64,000 nt of DNA from Arthrobacter rhizophilus (GTDB taxonomy: Bacteria > Actinomycetota > Actinomycetes > Actinomycetales > Micrococcaceae), in NCBI RefSeq assembly GCF_026241105.1, contig NZ_JAPFFT010000016.1, forward strand, positions 1 to 64,000, written 5' to 3'. The notes below the pieces were generated by a model that saw only the letters and a program-made list of their open reading frames with translations, made no database searches and had not been told where the DNA came from. This document shows positions 51,513 through 60,496 of the stretch, in pieces (within the stretch, counting starts at the first letter, position 1; every line of letters starts with the position of its first letter). A program made the position numbers and the translations under genes.

Positions 51513-53963
51513 ATGGTGACCCAACTTCCCCAAATCCAGTCAGCAAAGCACCAGTCAGCGGACGCCGCCATCCACGCCCTGATCGCCGAAGAGCTCGGCG
51601 TGAAGTCGTGGCAGGTCAAAGCCGCGGTTGAACTGCTCGACGCCGGATCCACTGTTCCGTTTATCGCCCGGTACCGCAAGGAGGTCACCGGGACGCTCGA
51701 TGATACCCAGCTGCGCGAACTCGAGGAACGGCTCCGGTACCTGCGGGACTTGGAGGACCGCCGTCGTACGGTTCTTGAAGCGATTGCCTCCCAGGGCAAG
51801 CTGACACCGGAACTGGAGGCCGCCGTCGTCGGCGCCGATACCAAATCCCGGCTCGAGGACATCTACCTGCCCTTCAAGTCGAAGCGCCGCACGAAAGCGC
51901 AGATCGCCCGCGAAGCAGGCCTCGAGCCGCTCGCCGACGCGCTTCTCGCGAATCCGCAGCTCGATCCGGAGCGCGAGGCTGCCAAGTACCTCAACGCTGA
52001 GCACTCCATTGACGATGCCGCCGCGGCGCTCGCCGGCGCCCGCTCGATCCTGGTGGAGCGGGTATCGCAGGACCCCGATCTCGCCGAGACGCTGCGGGAG
52101 CGGCTGTGGACGCAGGGGCGCATGGTTTCGCGGGTGAAGAAGGGCCAGGAAACCGAGGGGCAGAAGTTCAAGGACTACTTCGAGTTCTCCCAGGTGCCTT
52201 CCGGCATGCCCGGCCACCGTGTGCTCGCGCTCTTGCGCGGTGAGAACGACGGCGTCCTCGAGTTGGACCTCGCCGAGGCAGAACCAGCCGACGACGACGC
52301 CCTGGCCGCCGCGCGCGGCCGGTACGAGAACGCTGTGGCCAAGTGCCTCGGGGTTGCCGAGCGCGGCCGGCCCGCCGATTCGTGGCTTGTCCAGACCGCC
52401 CAGATCGCGTGGCGCTCGCGCATCCTGGACCGCTTGACCAACGACTTGCGTGGCCGCATGTTCGCGCAGGCCGAGGATGAAGCCGTCCGGGTGTTCGCCG
52501 CCAACCTCCGCGACGTGCTCCTTGCCGCGCCAGCAGGAAACCGCGCCACGCTGGGCCTGGACCCGGGACTGCGGACGGGCGTGAAGGTGGCGGTTGTCGA
52601 TGGCACCGGCAAGGTCGTGGCCACCGATACTGTCTATCCGCACGCTCCGGCCAAGAAGTGGGACGAGGCACTGGTGACCCTGGAGCGCTTGGCGCGGCAG
52701 CACGCCGTCGAGCTCGTGGCGATCGGCAACGGCACGGCCTCGCGCGAGACGGACAAGCTCGCTGGCCAGCTCATCAAGGCGCTGGCAGCCTCCGGCGGTC
52801 CCTCTTTGCAGAAACTCGTGGTGTCCGAGGCAGGTGCCTCCGTCTACTCGGCCTCCGCGCTCGCGGCCGCTGAACTGCCCGGCATGGACGTGTCACTCCG
52901 CGGGGCCGTGTCCATCGCGCGGCGTTTGCAGGATCCACTGGCCGAATTGGTGAAGATCGAGCCGAAGTCGATCGGGGTGGGGCAGTACCAGCACGATGTC
53001 ACGGCCGCGAAGCTGGACCGTTCGCTGGACGCGGTCGTCGAAGACTGTGTGAATGCGGTGGGCGTGGACGTGAACACGGCGTCGCCGGCGCTGCTGGCCC
53101 GGGTGGCAGGCGTCGGGCCGCTCCTGAGCGAGAACATTGTGTTGTACCGCAACGAGAATGGCCCGTTCGCCAAGCGTGCCGACCTCAAGAAGGTGCCGCG
53201 GCTGGGTGCCAAGGCGTTTGAACAGTGCGCGGGCTTCCTGCGGATCACCGGGGGAGCAGAACCGCTCGACGCGTCTAGCGTCCACCCGGAGGCGTATTCG
53301 GTGGCTAGGAAGATCGTGGCCGCTTCCCGTGGAGCTGCGGTGTCTTCGCTTGACCCTCAGGCGTTCGTGGATGGGACGTTCGGCCTGCCCACCGTGCGGG
53401 ACATCATGTCCGAGCTCGAAAAGCCCGGCCGCGACCCCCGTCCGGCATTCGCCGCAGCGACGTTCTCCGAGGGCATCGAGAAGATCTCGGACCTCAAGCC
53501 GGGAATGATCCTGGAAGGCACCGTCACCAACGTGGCGGCGTTCGGGGCGTTTGTGGACATCGGAGTGCACCAAGACGGCTTGGTCCACGTGTCCGCGCTG
53601 TCCAACAAGTTCGTGTCCGATCCCCGCGAGATCGTGAAATCCGGTCAGGCGGTGCGCGTGAAGGTCCTGGAGGCGGATCCGGAGCGGAAGCGGATTTCGC
53701 TCACCCTAAGGCTCGACGACGAACCCGGCACCGGGGACGGGTCCGGTTCGCGTGGCGGCGGGCGTGACCGCGGCTCGCGTGGGAGCGAGCGCAGTGGCGG
53801 CGAGCGAGGCGAGCGTCGCCCGGCGCCGCAGGCCGGACAGGGCTCGAAAGGCGTGCCGGCGAAGACTGCGCCGGCAAAGGCGGCTCCCGCGAAGACTGCT
53901 CCCAATCCGCCGGTCAACACGGCGATGGCGGAAGCCCTCCGCCGCGCTGGGCTGGGGAAGTAG
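51513..53963 (+). CDS. tex: Tex-family RNA-binding transcription accessory protein
   Basis: The 816-aa protein has the Tex layout: N-terminal helical region, YqgF/RNase-H-like domain (LGLDPGLRTGVKVAVVDGTG, about 345-470), helix-hairpin-helix pair (about 500-570, VGVDVNTASPALLARVAGVG) and an S1 domain (about 665-735, GMILEGTVTNVAAFGAFVDIG). Tex binds nucleic acids and affects transcription and stress responses. The last 70 residues are Gly/Arg-rich, then Ala/Lys/Pro-rich, a variable tail common in actinobacteria. Confidence 0.94.
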   Translation: MVTQLPQIQSAKHQSADAAIHALIAEELGVKSWQVKAAVELLDAGSTVPFIARYRKEVTGTLDDTQLRELEERLRYLRDLEDRRRTVLEAIASQGKLTPELEAAVVGADTKSRLEDIYLPFKSKRRTKAQIAREAGLEPLADALLANPQLDPEREAAKYLNAEHSIDDAAAALAGARSILVERVSQDPDLAETLRERLWTQGRMVSRVKKGQETEGQKFKDYFEFSQVPSGMPGHRVLALLRGENDGVLELDLAEAEPADDDALAAARGRYENAVAKCLGVAERGRPADSWLVQTAQIAWRSRILDRLTNDLRGRMFAQAEDEAVRVFAANLRDVLLAAPAGNRATLGLDPGLRTGVKVAVVDGTGKVVATDTVYPHAPAKKWDEALVTLERLARQHAVELVAIGNGTASRETDKLAGQLIKALAASGGPSLQKLVVSEAGASVYSASALAAAELPGMDVSLRGAVSIARRLQDPLAELVKIEPKSIGVGQYQHDVTAAKLDRSLDAVVEDCVNAVGVDVNTASPALLARVAGVGPLLSENIVLYRNENGPFAKRADLKKVPRLGAKAFEQCAGFLRITGGAEPLDASSVHPEAYSVARKIVAASRGAAVSSLDPQAFVDGTFGLPTVRDIMSELEKPGRDPRPAFAAATFSEGIEKISDLKPGMILEGTVTNVAAFGAFVDIGVHQDGLVHVSALSNKFVSDPREIVKSGQAVRVKVLEADPERKRISLTLRLDDEPGTGDGSGSRGGGRDRGSRGSERSGGERGERRPAPQAGQGSKGVPAKTAPAKAAPAKTAPNPPVNTAMAEALRRAGLGK

Positions 53964-54369
53964 CCGCCGGCCTGGATTGCCCGCGACGGGTTGTCAGCGT
54001 TCGAACTCGGTCGTATGATTCTCCTGCAATCCGTTTTATCGCCGCAGTGGGGGCTGCCATGATCCCAGCTATATAGAAGGTCTTTGGGGTTTCAGCGGAA
54101 GCCAAACGTCTTGGTGTGGGAATCGACAATGTGGTTGTCCTAAACATGGCCGATGCCAACCACTGACACGTAGCAAGTGCTTTCTGTGGGAGGCACGAAA
54201 GGCTTCCCGTATTTTTTCTTCAATGGAAGACACCTTTGCCGGTGCACATGGAACGTGCCAAACGTTTACTCGAGGGCTCACAAGCATGGAAACGCGGGAT
54301 GCCTTCGTCTATGCATCATTGCCGTCACTGTGCACGCGGAGCTTTGGATGTATTTAAACGGAGGTCGAA
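53964..54369. other. 406-nt gap without a recognisable gene
   Basis: Between tex and the S53 peptidase gene the DNA is less GC-rich than its surroundings and has no convincing ORF with a ribosome site on either strand. It contains the T-rich stretch TATTTTTTCTT (54210-54220). It may hold a leader RNA or a decayed gene. GGAGG lies 9 nt before the next start. Confidence 0.4.
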
Positions 54370-55983
54370 ATGTCGAATTACGACGAGAAAACGAACCCGG
54401 ATGTAAATGTTCAAGGTCACTCACTCCGTCCGCTGCCGGGCAGCGAACGCGGCCCGGCACTTGGGCTGGCACAGGCTCCGAGGGGGATTGAGCCTGACGA
54501 AGTTGTAGAGGTTACCGTCATCCTGCGTCGGCAGGCTGAGATACCGAATGCTGCCCTCGATGCTGCGCCCATGTCGCGGGAGGAGTTCTCGGGACGCTAC
54601 GGCGCCGCTGCTGCCGACGTCGACCTCGTCACTAGGACCCTTACGGACGCCGGCGCCCGGATCATTGAAACGGACCCCGCCTCGCGTCGGATCCGGGTCT
54701 CCGGTTCGGCCGGGGTGCTGAGCGGGATTTTCGGCACCACACTTGAGCGGGTCACCAGCCGGGCACCCAGCGGCAAGCAGGCTACGCACCGCCACCGCAC
54801 AGGCGGCCTGAGTGTGCCAGCAGTGCTGGACGGCGTCGTCACCGCCGTACTCGGCCTCGATGACAGGCCCCAGTCACGCGCCCAATTCCGGATCGCTCCG
54901 GCGGCGGTGGTTACCACCAGTTACACGCCGTTGGAGCTGGGGGACATTTACAAGTTCCCCGCCGACTTTGACGGCAGCGGGCAAACCATTGCGATCATCG
55001 AACTTGGCGGTGGCTTCGACCAAGCGGACCTTGACACCTACTTCCAGGACCTCGGCATCACTGGGCCACGTGTCACAGCGGTCGGCGTGGACGGCGCCTC
55101 CAACCAGCCCGAGCAAGATCCGCGAGGCGCCGACGGAGAGGTGCTGCTGGATATTGAAGTGGCCGGCGCCCTGGCCCCCGGTGCCGAACTCGTTGTCTAT
55201 TTTGCCCCCAACACGGATGCCGGCTTCGTTGACGCCATCAGCCAGGCCGCACACGCCTCGCCGACGCCAGCCGCAATCAGCATCAGTTGGGGTCAAAACG
55301 AGGATGAATGGACGGCCCAGGCCCGCGATGCCATGGACCAGGCGCTCGTGGATGCCGCCGTCCTCGGCGTGACCGTCACAGCGGCCGCCGGTGACAATGG
55401 AAGCACCGACGGGGCCAGCGACGGAAGGGACCATGCGGATTTCCCGGCATCCAGCCCTCACGCACTGGCGTGTGGCGGTACCCGGCTAGAAGCTGACCCG
55501 GTCACGGGCACTGTCGATTCGGAGACCGTCTGGAATGACGCGCAAGGTCAACCCGCCACAGGAGGAGGCGTTAGCGATACCTTCGCGGTGCCGCCCTGGC
55601 AGGAGAACATCTTGGTAACGGCCTCAGACAAACCAGCGGTCACGCCGAACGGCCGCGCAGTCCCGGACGTTGCCGCCGTTGCTGACCCGCAGACGGGCTA
55701 CAAGGTTCGGGTCGACGGAACGGACATGGTGATCGGCGGGACCAGCGCGGTGGCGCCGCTGTGGGCGGCGCTGGTGGCGCGCCTGGCGCAGGCAGCAGGC
55801 CACGGATTCGGTCTGCTGCAACCTGCCATCTACGACTCCGCAGACGGCAGCACCCCGCCAGGCTTCCGCGACATCACGGAGGGAAACAATGGGACCTTCG
55901 AGGCGGCTCCCGGCTGGGACGCCTGCACCGGTCTGGGCGTGCCCGACGGAACCGAACTGCTGAACGCATTGCTGGTCAAATAA
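54370..55983 (+). CDS. S53 family (sedolisin/kumamolisin) peptidase
   Basis: The 537-aa precursor has a Pro-kuma_activ prodomain (about 45-165) and a subtilisin-like catalytic domain. The Ser-Glu-Asp triad appears as Glu and Asp in GEVLLDIEVAGAL and Ser in GGTSAVAPLWAALVA; the oxyanion Asp is in AAAGDNGS; the C-terminal calcium site is DITEGNNG with GWDACTGLG. S53 enzymes work at acid pH outside the cell, yet no signal peptide is visible: the first 30 residues are polar. ATG at 54370 follows GGAGG. Confidence 0.9.
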   Translation: MSNYDEKTNPDVNVQGHSLRPLPGSERGPALGLAQAPRGIEPDEVVEVTVILRRQAEIPNAALDAAPMSREEFSGRYGAAAADVDLVTRTLTDAGARIIETDPASRRIRVSGSAGVLSGIFGTTLERVTSRAPSGKQATHRHRTGGLSVPAVLDGVVTAVLGLDDRPQSRAQFRIAPAAVVTTSYTPLELGDIYKFPADFDGSGQTIAIIELGGGFDQADLDTYFQDLGITGPRVTAVGVDGASNQPEQDPRGADGEVLLDIEVAGALAPGAELVVYFAPNTDAGFVDAISQAAHASPTPAAISISWGQNEDEWTAQARDAMDQALVDAAVLGVTVTAAAGDNGSTDGASDGRDHADFPASSPHALACGGTRLEADPVTGTVDSETVWNDAQGQPATGGGVSDTFAVPPWQENILVTASDKPAVTPNGRAVPDVAAVADPQTGYKVRVDGTDMVIGGTSAVAPLWAALVARLAQAAGHGFGLLQPAIYDSADGSTPPGFRDITEGNNGTFEAAPGWDACTGLGVPDGTELLNALLVK

Positions 55984-56018
55984 GGCTGGAGGCACGGCAC
56001 TCGTTTAGGCGACAGATA

Positions 56019-56070
56019 ACGACGCCGGCACTCGGGTTCCTTTCGTCAGGAACCCGAGTGCCGGCGTCGT
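56019..56070. terminator. Bidirectional terminator between S53 and MSMEG_6728-type genes
   Basis: A perfect 23-bp stem (56019-56041 with 56048-56070) and a 6-nt loop lie between convergent genes. Confidence 0.85.
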
Positions 56071-56089
56071 GCGCATCTAAGTCAGCCCG

Positions 56090-56995
56090 CTAGGGCGCGG
56101 GGATCGGGAAGAACGCCCGCGGATCCTGCAACAGGGCCGGGTAGTCGAAGTCCGCGCGGTCGATGATCTTGGTGACCTCGAAGTTGCGGCCAAAGCGGCC
56201 GTCTTCCAGGGTGATCGGACGTCCGTGGATCTTGCCCAAGGCGAACTTAGCGCCGCCCTCGATGGGGATGAGGACGGGGGTGTTGCCCGGGAGGGTCCTG
56301 AAGGCCTCGTCCTGGCGCTGGCGGTTGCGCGTGGGCTTCTTCACCAGTTGCTTGGGTGCCTTGCGCGCGGTCTTGCCCGGGCGGCGGGATTTCTCGGACT
56401 CGTAGACGAACTGGTAGCCGTCGCCGTCGCTGTCGGCTGCCTTGGCCTTGCCTGGGGCGGGCATCCCCACCTTGTCTATCTTCTCGGGTTCGACCTCGGC
56501 CAAGGGGGCGCGAAGGACCCAGATGAAATCATCGTAGGGGTCTTCGGGAATGAACTCGTGGCTGGGCTCGGGCCAGAGGTACTCCAGGTCCTTCGGGGTG
56601 TCGGGGAAGAGCTCGGCGTAGAAGCGGGGTTCTTTCTGGAGCAGCTTGGAGCGGTGGCTCAGGTGCAAATCGGCGTCGCCAAGCCACGGCGGCATCGGAA
56701 TCTTGGAGGCGTAGTCCGGGTGGGCCGCCTGGGGTGCGAACTCGGTGATGCTGGCGCGGGTGTTGTCCGGATTGCCGCGGGCAACCCATTCGTCCACCAC
56801 GGCCAAGCCGTAGAGGGTAAGCGCGGGGACATAGCCCATCCACATGCGGATAGCGGGGTGCGAGGGCCGGCCGAACTCGGGGATCACCAGTGCGCGGAGG
56901 ATCTGCAGTGCTTCGACACGCTGCTTGCCCAGCCTGGCGGTGTCCAAGACGGCAGCACTTTGCTTGAAATCGGGGAACGGGAGGAAGGTCTGCAT
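56090..56995 (-). CDS. MSMEG_6728 family protein (pyrimidine-dimer glycosylase-like fold)
   Basis: The N-terminal block (MQTFLPFPDFKQSAAVLDTA, RLGKQRVEALQIL, HPAIRMWMGY) is the hallmark of the MSMEG_6728 family, distantly related to T4 endonuclease V. Activity is unproven. The C-terminal third has a basic Lys/Arg-rich linker (about 205-235) and a beta-rich end. ATG 56995 begins at the conserved motif, with AAAGG directly before it; the frame extends 69 codons further but without family similarity. Confidence 0.8.
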   Translation of the reverse strand: MQTFLPFPDFKQSAAVLDTARLGKQRVEALQILRALVIPEFGRPSHPAIRMWMGYVPALTLYGLAVVDEWVARGNPDNTRASITEFAPQAAHPDYASKIPMPPWLGDADLHLSHRSKLLQKEPRFYAELFPDTPKDLEYLWPEPSHEFIPEDPYDDFIWVLRAPLAEVEPEKIDKVGMPAPGKAKAADSDGDGYQFVYESEKSRRPGKTARKAPKQLVKKPTRNRQRQDEAFRTLPGNTPVLIPIEGGAKFALGKIHGRPITLEDGRFGRNFEVTKIIDRADFDYPALLQDPRAFFPIPAP

Positions 56996-57139
56996 CCTTT
57001 CAGTTTGGGGGCCGGAGGGCGCAGATCCAAGTTGACGCGGTGTGGTCTTCACCTCGGATGGCTTGCCGGGGTTGCCGTTGTGATGTTCGTGGTTGCTTTG
57101 CGACGGGGATCGCTCAGTATTTCGTCCTACTCTTGTCGG

Positions 57140-58165
57140 GTGGAAACTTTTGGCGAATCGACGACGACGGCGGCACCCCCGGTTGCCGAACTGCACCTGC
57201 ACATCGAGGGGACACTTCAGCCCGAGCTGATTTTCGCTCTCGCGGAGCGTAACGGGATTGCGCTTCCGTACGCGGATTTGGACGAGCTGCGTGCGCGGTA
57301 TGAGTTCACGGATCTGCAGTCATTCCTGGATTTGTACTATGCCAACATGGCCGTACTGCGGACGGAACAGGATTTCGCGGACCTGACCAGGGCTTACTTG
57401 GCCCGTGCCGCAGCCGGTGGAGTGCGGCACGTCGAGATCATGATGGATCCGCAGGCCCACCTCTCGCGCGGGGTGGCCCTGGAGACATGTGTGAACGGTG
57501 TGGCGTCTGCGCTCGCGACGTCGGTGGAGGACTTCGGCGTCTCGACGCTCCTGATTGCCGCCTTCCTGAGGGACATGTCCGAGGAATCTGCGCTGGAGGT
57601 CCTTGAACAGCTTCTTGCCATGAAGGCGCCGATTGCCGGCATCGGCTTGGACTCGGCCGAGGTGGGCAATCCGCCGTCGAAGTTCGAGCGACTGTACAGC
57701 CGCGCGGCGGAGGCCGGGCTGCGCCGGATCGCCCACGCCGGCGAGGAAGGTCCTTCTTCGTATGTGTACGAGGCGCTCGATCTGCTTGGCGCCGAGAGGA
57801 TCGATCACGGCATCCGTTGCATGGAGGATCCGGCCCTCGTGGAGAGGTTGGTGGCTGAGCAGATTCCGTTGACCGTGTGTCCGCTGTCAAATGTGCGGCT
57901 TCGTGCAGTGGACACCCTGGCAGATCACCCTTTGCCTGCGATGCTGGCCTCCGGGCTGAACGTCAGCGTGAACTCGGACGATCCCGCATACTTTGGTGGC
58001 TACGTGGACGACAACTTCGCGCAACTTGTCGCTGTGCACGGGTTGTCTGTTGCGGACCGGGCACGCCTGGCCGCGAACTCGGTCCGTTCATCGTTCGCGG
58101 ACGAGGCCCGGAAGGCTGAACTGTTGGCCGACGTCTCGGCGTGGGAGAAGGCCTCCAAAGAGTAG
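57140..58165 (+). CDS. Adenine deaminase of the ADE/AAH1 type (adenosine-deaminase fold)
   Basis: This zinc amidohydrolase (341 aa) has HLHIEGTL (metal HxH), HAGEE, the signature TVCPLSNVRLR and NSDDPAYFGGY. The last two are typical of fungal/bacterial adenine deaminases rather than adenosine deaminases, which have different residues there. It makes hypoxanthine from adenine. GTG 57140 is preferred; the frame extends back antisense to the neighbouring gene. It may work with the cytosine deaminase at 49983 in base salvage. Confidence 0.83.
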   Translation: METFGESTTTAAPPVAELHLHIEGTLQPELIFALAERNGIALPYADLDELRARYEFTDLQSFLDLYYANMAVLRTEQDFADLTRAYLARAAAGGVRHVEIMMDPQAHLSRGVALETCVNGVASALATSVEDFGVSTLLIAAFLRDMSEESALEVLEQLLAMKAPIAGIGLDSAEVGNPPSKFERLYSRAAEAGLRRIAHAGEEGPSSYVYEALDLLGAERIDHGIRCMEDPALVERLVAEQIPLTVCPLSNVRLRAVDTLADHPLPAMLASGLNVSVNSDDPAYFGGYVDDNFAQLVAVHGLSVADRARLAANSVRSSFADEARKAELLADVSAWEKASKE

Positions 58166-58340
58166 GGGAGAGGGTACCCCAACCGTTAGCTACTGACCGG
58201 TACCCGAGACCCCTCCGTCACTTGTTGCTGTTTGGGCGTAATAGTGGGTCACGACACACGGTGTTTACCAAGAATAGTCGCCAGAATTTACAGAACATTG
58301 GCAGACTGCTGAAGGAATGTCCGCCGTTGAAGGAGACCCA

Positions 58341-59165
58341 GTGGCTAAGTCCACCGTCGAAAAAAGCAGTGTCCGTCTCAAGACCGTCCTAGACGTCTTG
58401 GCAGAGGGAACGTGGTCCGAGCAGTCGTTGAATGCCGGCGAGATCCTGGCTGAGGCGATTGTGCGCGTCCCGCTGGATACGCACGAGAGTGAACTGCTCA
58501 GCGGAGGAATTCCGCGCGGCCACAAGAACCTGACCACTGAGACCGCGAAGCTGGTCAAGGCCGGCTGGCTGGTCAAGGGCCGTTCGGGCTGGACCATCAC
58601 CGACAACGGCCTTCGTGCCACGGTCGCTTTCGCCAAGCCGGACGAGTTCGCCACGGCACTCGTTGAGGGAATCCCCGTGCCGGCAGGTACCCCGCTCCCG
58701 ACAGCCCCCGTCAAGAAGGCTGCTGCCAAGAAGCCGGCCGCCAAGAAGGCGCCCGCCGCTGAAAAGGCACCTGCCGCCAAAGCTGCCGCGACGAAGACCC
58801 CGGCCGCAAAAGCAGCGCCCAAGAAAGCTGCCGCACCCAAAGCGCCTGCCGCCGTCGAAAAGCTTGAGCAGCCGTCCGCCGTCGCGATCGCAGGTGACTT
58901 CAACACGATCCTGGGCGCTCCGGAAGATTGGGCTCCGCAGTACGACGAGGTGCAGATGAAGTTCAATGGCCGCCGCAAGGTCTGGACCCTCGCCGCAACG
59001 CTGCCTGCCGGTTTCTACACGTACAAGATCGCGCTGAACCGCTCGTGGGACGAGAACTACGGTGCGTTCGGTGTGCGTGATGGCGCCAACCACGAGCTAA
59101 ACCACGACGGAGGCAAGGTCACCTTCACGTACGACCACGCCACGCGGGACATCGTCACGGCTTAG
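58341..59165 (+). CDS. Winged-helix domain fused through AK-rich linker to X25 starch-binding-like module
   Basis: Residues about 5-100 look like a winged helix (LKTVLDVLAEGTWSEQSLNA, GHKNLTTETAKLVKAGWLVK), related to Mrr-N-type domains. Residues about 105-170 are PAKKA-type repeats like those of histone-like proteins. The last 95 residues match the X25 module of pullulanases (VAIAGDFNTILGAPEDWAP, LPAGFYTYKIALNRSWDENY, YGAFGVRDGANHEL). There is no signal peptide. GTG 58341 follows GAAGGAG with 5 nt spacing. The role could be to link glycogen or maltodextrin status to DNA or protein binding; this is inference. Confidence 0.75.
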   Translation: MAKSTVEKSSVRLKTVLDVLAEGTWSEQSLNAGEILAEAIVRVPLDTHESELLSGGIPRGHKNLTTETAKLVKAGWLVKGRSGWTITDNGLRATVAFAKPDEFATALVEGIPVPAGTPLPTAPVKKAAAKKPAAKKAPAAEKAPAAKAAATKTPAAKAAPKKAAAPKAPAAVEKLEQPSAVAIAGDFNTILGAPEDWAPQYDEVQMKFNGRRKVWTLAATLPAGFYTYKIALNRSWDENYGAFGVRDGANHELNHDGGKVTFTYDHATRDIVTA

Positions 59166-59173
59166 CCGTTCAT

Positions 59174-59217
59174 CCAGGTTTTCTCCAAGTCCACATTTGG
59201 ACTTGGAGAAAACCTGG
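59174..59217. terminator. Perfect terminator hairpin
   Basis: CCAGGTTTTCTCCAAGTCC (59174-59192) pairs exactly with 59199-59217 around a 6-nt loop, 9 nt after the stop of the X25 fusion gene. Confidence 0.8.
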
Positions 59218-59280
59218 GAACAAAGCGCCCCGGCTCCGAGGTTAGGGTATGTCAACTGAACCTAAGCCGAGGAGCTAGCG

Positions 59281-59634
59281 ATGACCGATGCCACCTTCCG
59301 CCACAACATTGACCGCGAGCGGTTTGAAGTGCTCGCTGATGGCCACGTGATCGGTAAGGCCGCGTACAAAGCGTACGACGACGGCGGGTCGCCGCAACGG
59401 ATTTTCTACCACACCGTGATCAACGAGGAGTACGGCGGACAAGGGCTTGCGGGCAGGCTCGCCGAAGTGGCCCTGAATGAGACAGTGAGCGAGGGGCTCC
59501 GGATCGTGCCGGTGTGCCCTTTCATTCAGAAGTTTCTCACCAAGCACCCGGAATACGCGGCGAACGCGACTGTCCCGACACCGGCGCACTTGCAGTACCT
59601 CAACGCGGCCCTCGCTCCGGCCGCCCGAGCCTGA
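59281..59634 (+). CDS. GNAT-like N-acetyltransferase (NATD1/YjdJ type)
   Basis: A short (117 aa) acetyltransferase with the compact acetyl-CoA site EYGGQGLAGRLAEVAL and the typical tail VPVCPFIQKFLTKHPEYA of the PF14542 group. The substrate is unknown. ATG at 59281 follows GAGGAG. Confidence 0.85.
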   Translation: MTDATFRHNIDRERFEVLADGHVIGKAAYKAYDDGGSPQRIFYHTVINEEYGGQGLAGRLAEVALNETVSEGLRIVPVCPFIQKFLTKHPEYAANATVPTPAHLQYLNAALAPAARA

Positions 59635-59665
59635 AAGCGGCGGGTCGCGCCGCCGTCGTCCGCTT

Positions 59666-60421
59666 TTAGGCGTACATCAGCGAGCCCGGCGTGGTGAGAA
59701 CTTCGCCGGTTTCCAGCCAGGTCTTCAGGCCGGAGAGGATCATCGGCCAACCGCCGTAGATCTGGTCGTTGCCGCCTTCGCGCAGCTCGCTATGAGTCAC
59801 GGTCAGGTGGCAGGAATCGCCCACCGGTTCGATCTCCCAGGTGACGCGCGAGGTGCCCTCGGCTTTGACGTCCTCGCCCCAGAGTGCGCGCATGGTCTGG
59901 ACGAGCCGGCGCGGTGGATCGACCTCCACGTTTTCGCCTTCGCCCAGGACCATTCCGTTGGCCTTGGGGTTGTGCATCTCGTAGTGGCCGCCAGGTGTCC
60001 AGTCCGCGGTGTGGGTGTTGCCGAACTGGTATTTGCTGCGGATGTCGCTGTCCGTGATGGCTTCCCAAAGCCGTTCCGGAGTGGTCTTGATGTAGATTTC
60101 GAAGATCTTTTCCACGGGACTTTCCAATCTGGTTTTGAGGTCGCTCAACGCAGCGGCCCATGGTTCTGCATATTTGCTCACCCAGCGGTCGTGGACGAGC
60201 CTGATGGGTACCGGATTCAGGTAGTGGAGCTTTTCGCGACCACGACGGCGGGTCACAACCAGCCCGGCCTCCTCAAGGATCTTGAGGTGCTTCATGATCC
60301 CGAAGCGGGTCATATCGAACCGTCCTTCAAGCGCGCTCAGCGTCTGCCCGTCCTCGCGGAAGAGCTCATCGAGCAGGTCCCTGCGGGTGGGGTCGGAGAG
60401 TGCCTTGAAGACGGCGTCCAT
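59666..60421 (-). CDS. ArsR-type regulator fused to SRPBCC/AHSA1 domain
   Basis: Residues 1-90 form an ArsR winged helix (MDAVFKALSDPTRRDLLDEL, MKHLKILEEAGLVVTRRRG). Residues about 100-245 form an AHSA1/SRPBCC ligand-binding cup (IFEIYIKTTPERLWEAITDS, ending GGWPMILSGLKTWLETGE). No metal Cys motif is present, so it likely senses a hydrophobic molecule. Fusions of these two usually neighbouring genes are common in actinobacteria. ATG 60421 is chosen because the upstream ATG at 60442 lies inside the palindromic operator. Confidence 0.88.
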   Translation of the reverse strand: MDAVFKALSDPTRRDLLDELFREDGQTLSALEGRFDMTRFGIMKHLKILEEAGLVVTRRRGREKLHYLNPVPIRLVHDRWVSKYAEPWAAALSDLKTRLESPVEKIFEIYIKTTPERLWEAITDSDIRSKYQFGNTHTADWTPGGHYEMHNPKANGMVLGEGENVEVDPPRRLVQTMRALWGEDVKAEGTSRVTWEIEPVGDSCHLTVTHSELREGGNDQIYGGWPMILSGLKTWLETGEVLTTPGSLMYA

Positions 60422-60434
60422 GGATTTAGGATAG

Positions 60435-60450
60435 GTGACCATTTGGTCAC
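60435..60450. promoter_or_regulatory. Operator-like palindrome before the ArsR fusion gene
   Basis: GTGACCA-TT-TGGTCAC lies 14 nt upstream of the ArsR-type start, where an autorepressor would bind. Confidence 0.6.
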
Positions 60451-60496
60451 ATGTCAATGGTTCCAGGCTCAACTCGGCTGCTTCATGTCCGGCAGT

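Noticed and set aside
56225..57139. Long N-terminal extension of the adenine deaminase frame
   Set aside because: It runs antisense through the MSMEG_6728-family gene and has no family similarity.
58720..58850. Short AAGCC/GCCAAGAAG-type repeats as a DNA repeat
   Set aside because: They encode the Ala/Lys/Pro linker of the X25 fusion protein and vary at third positions.
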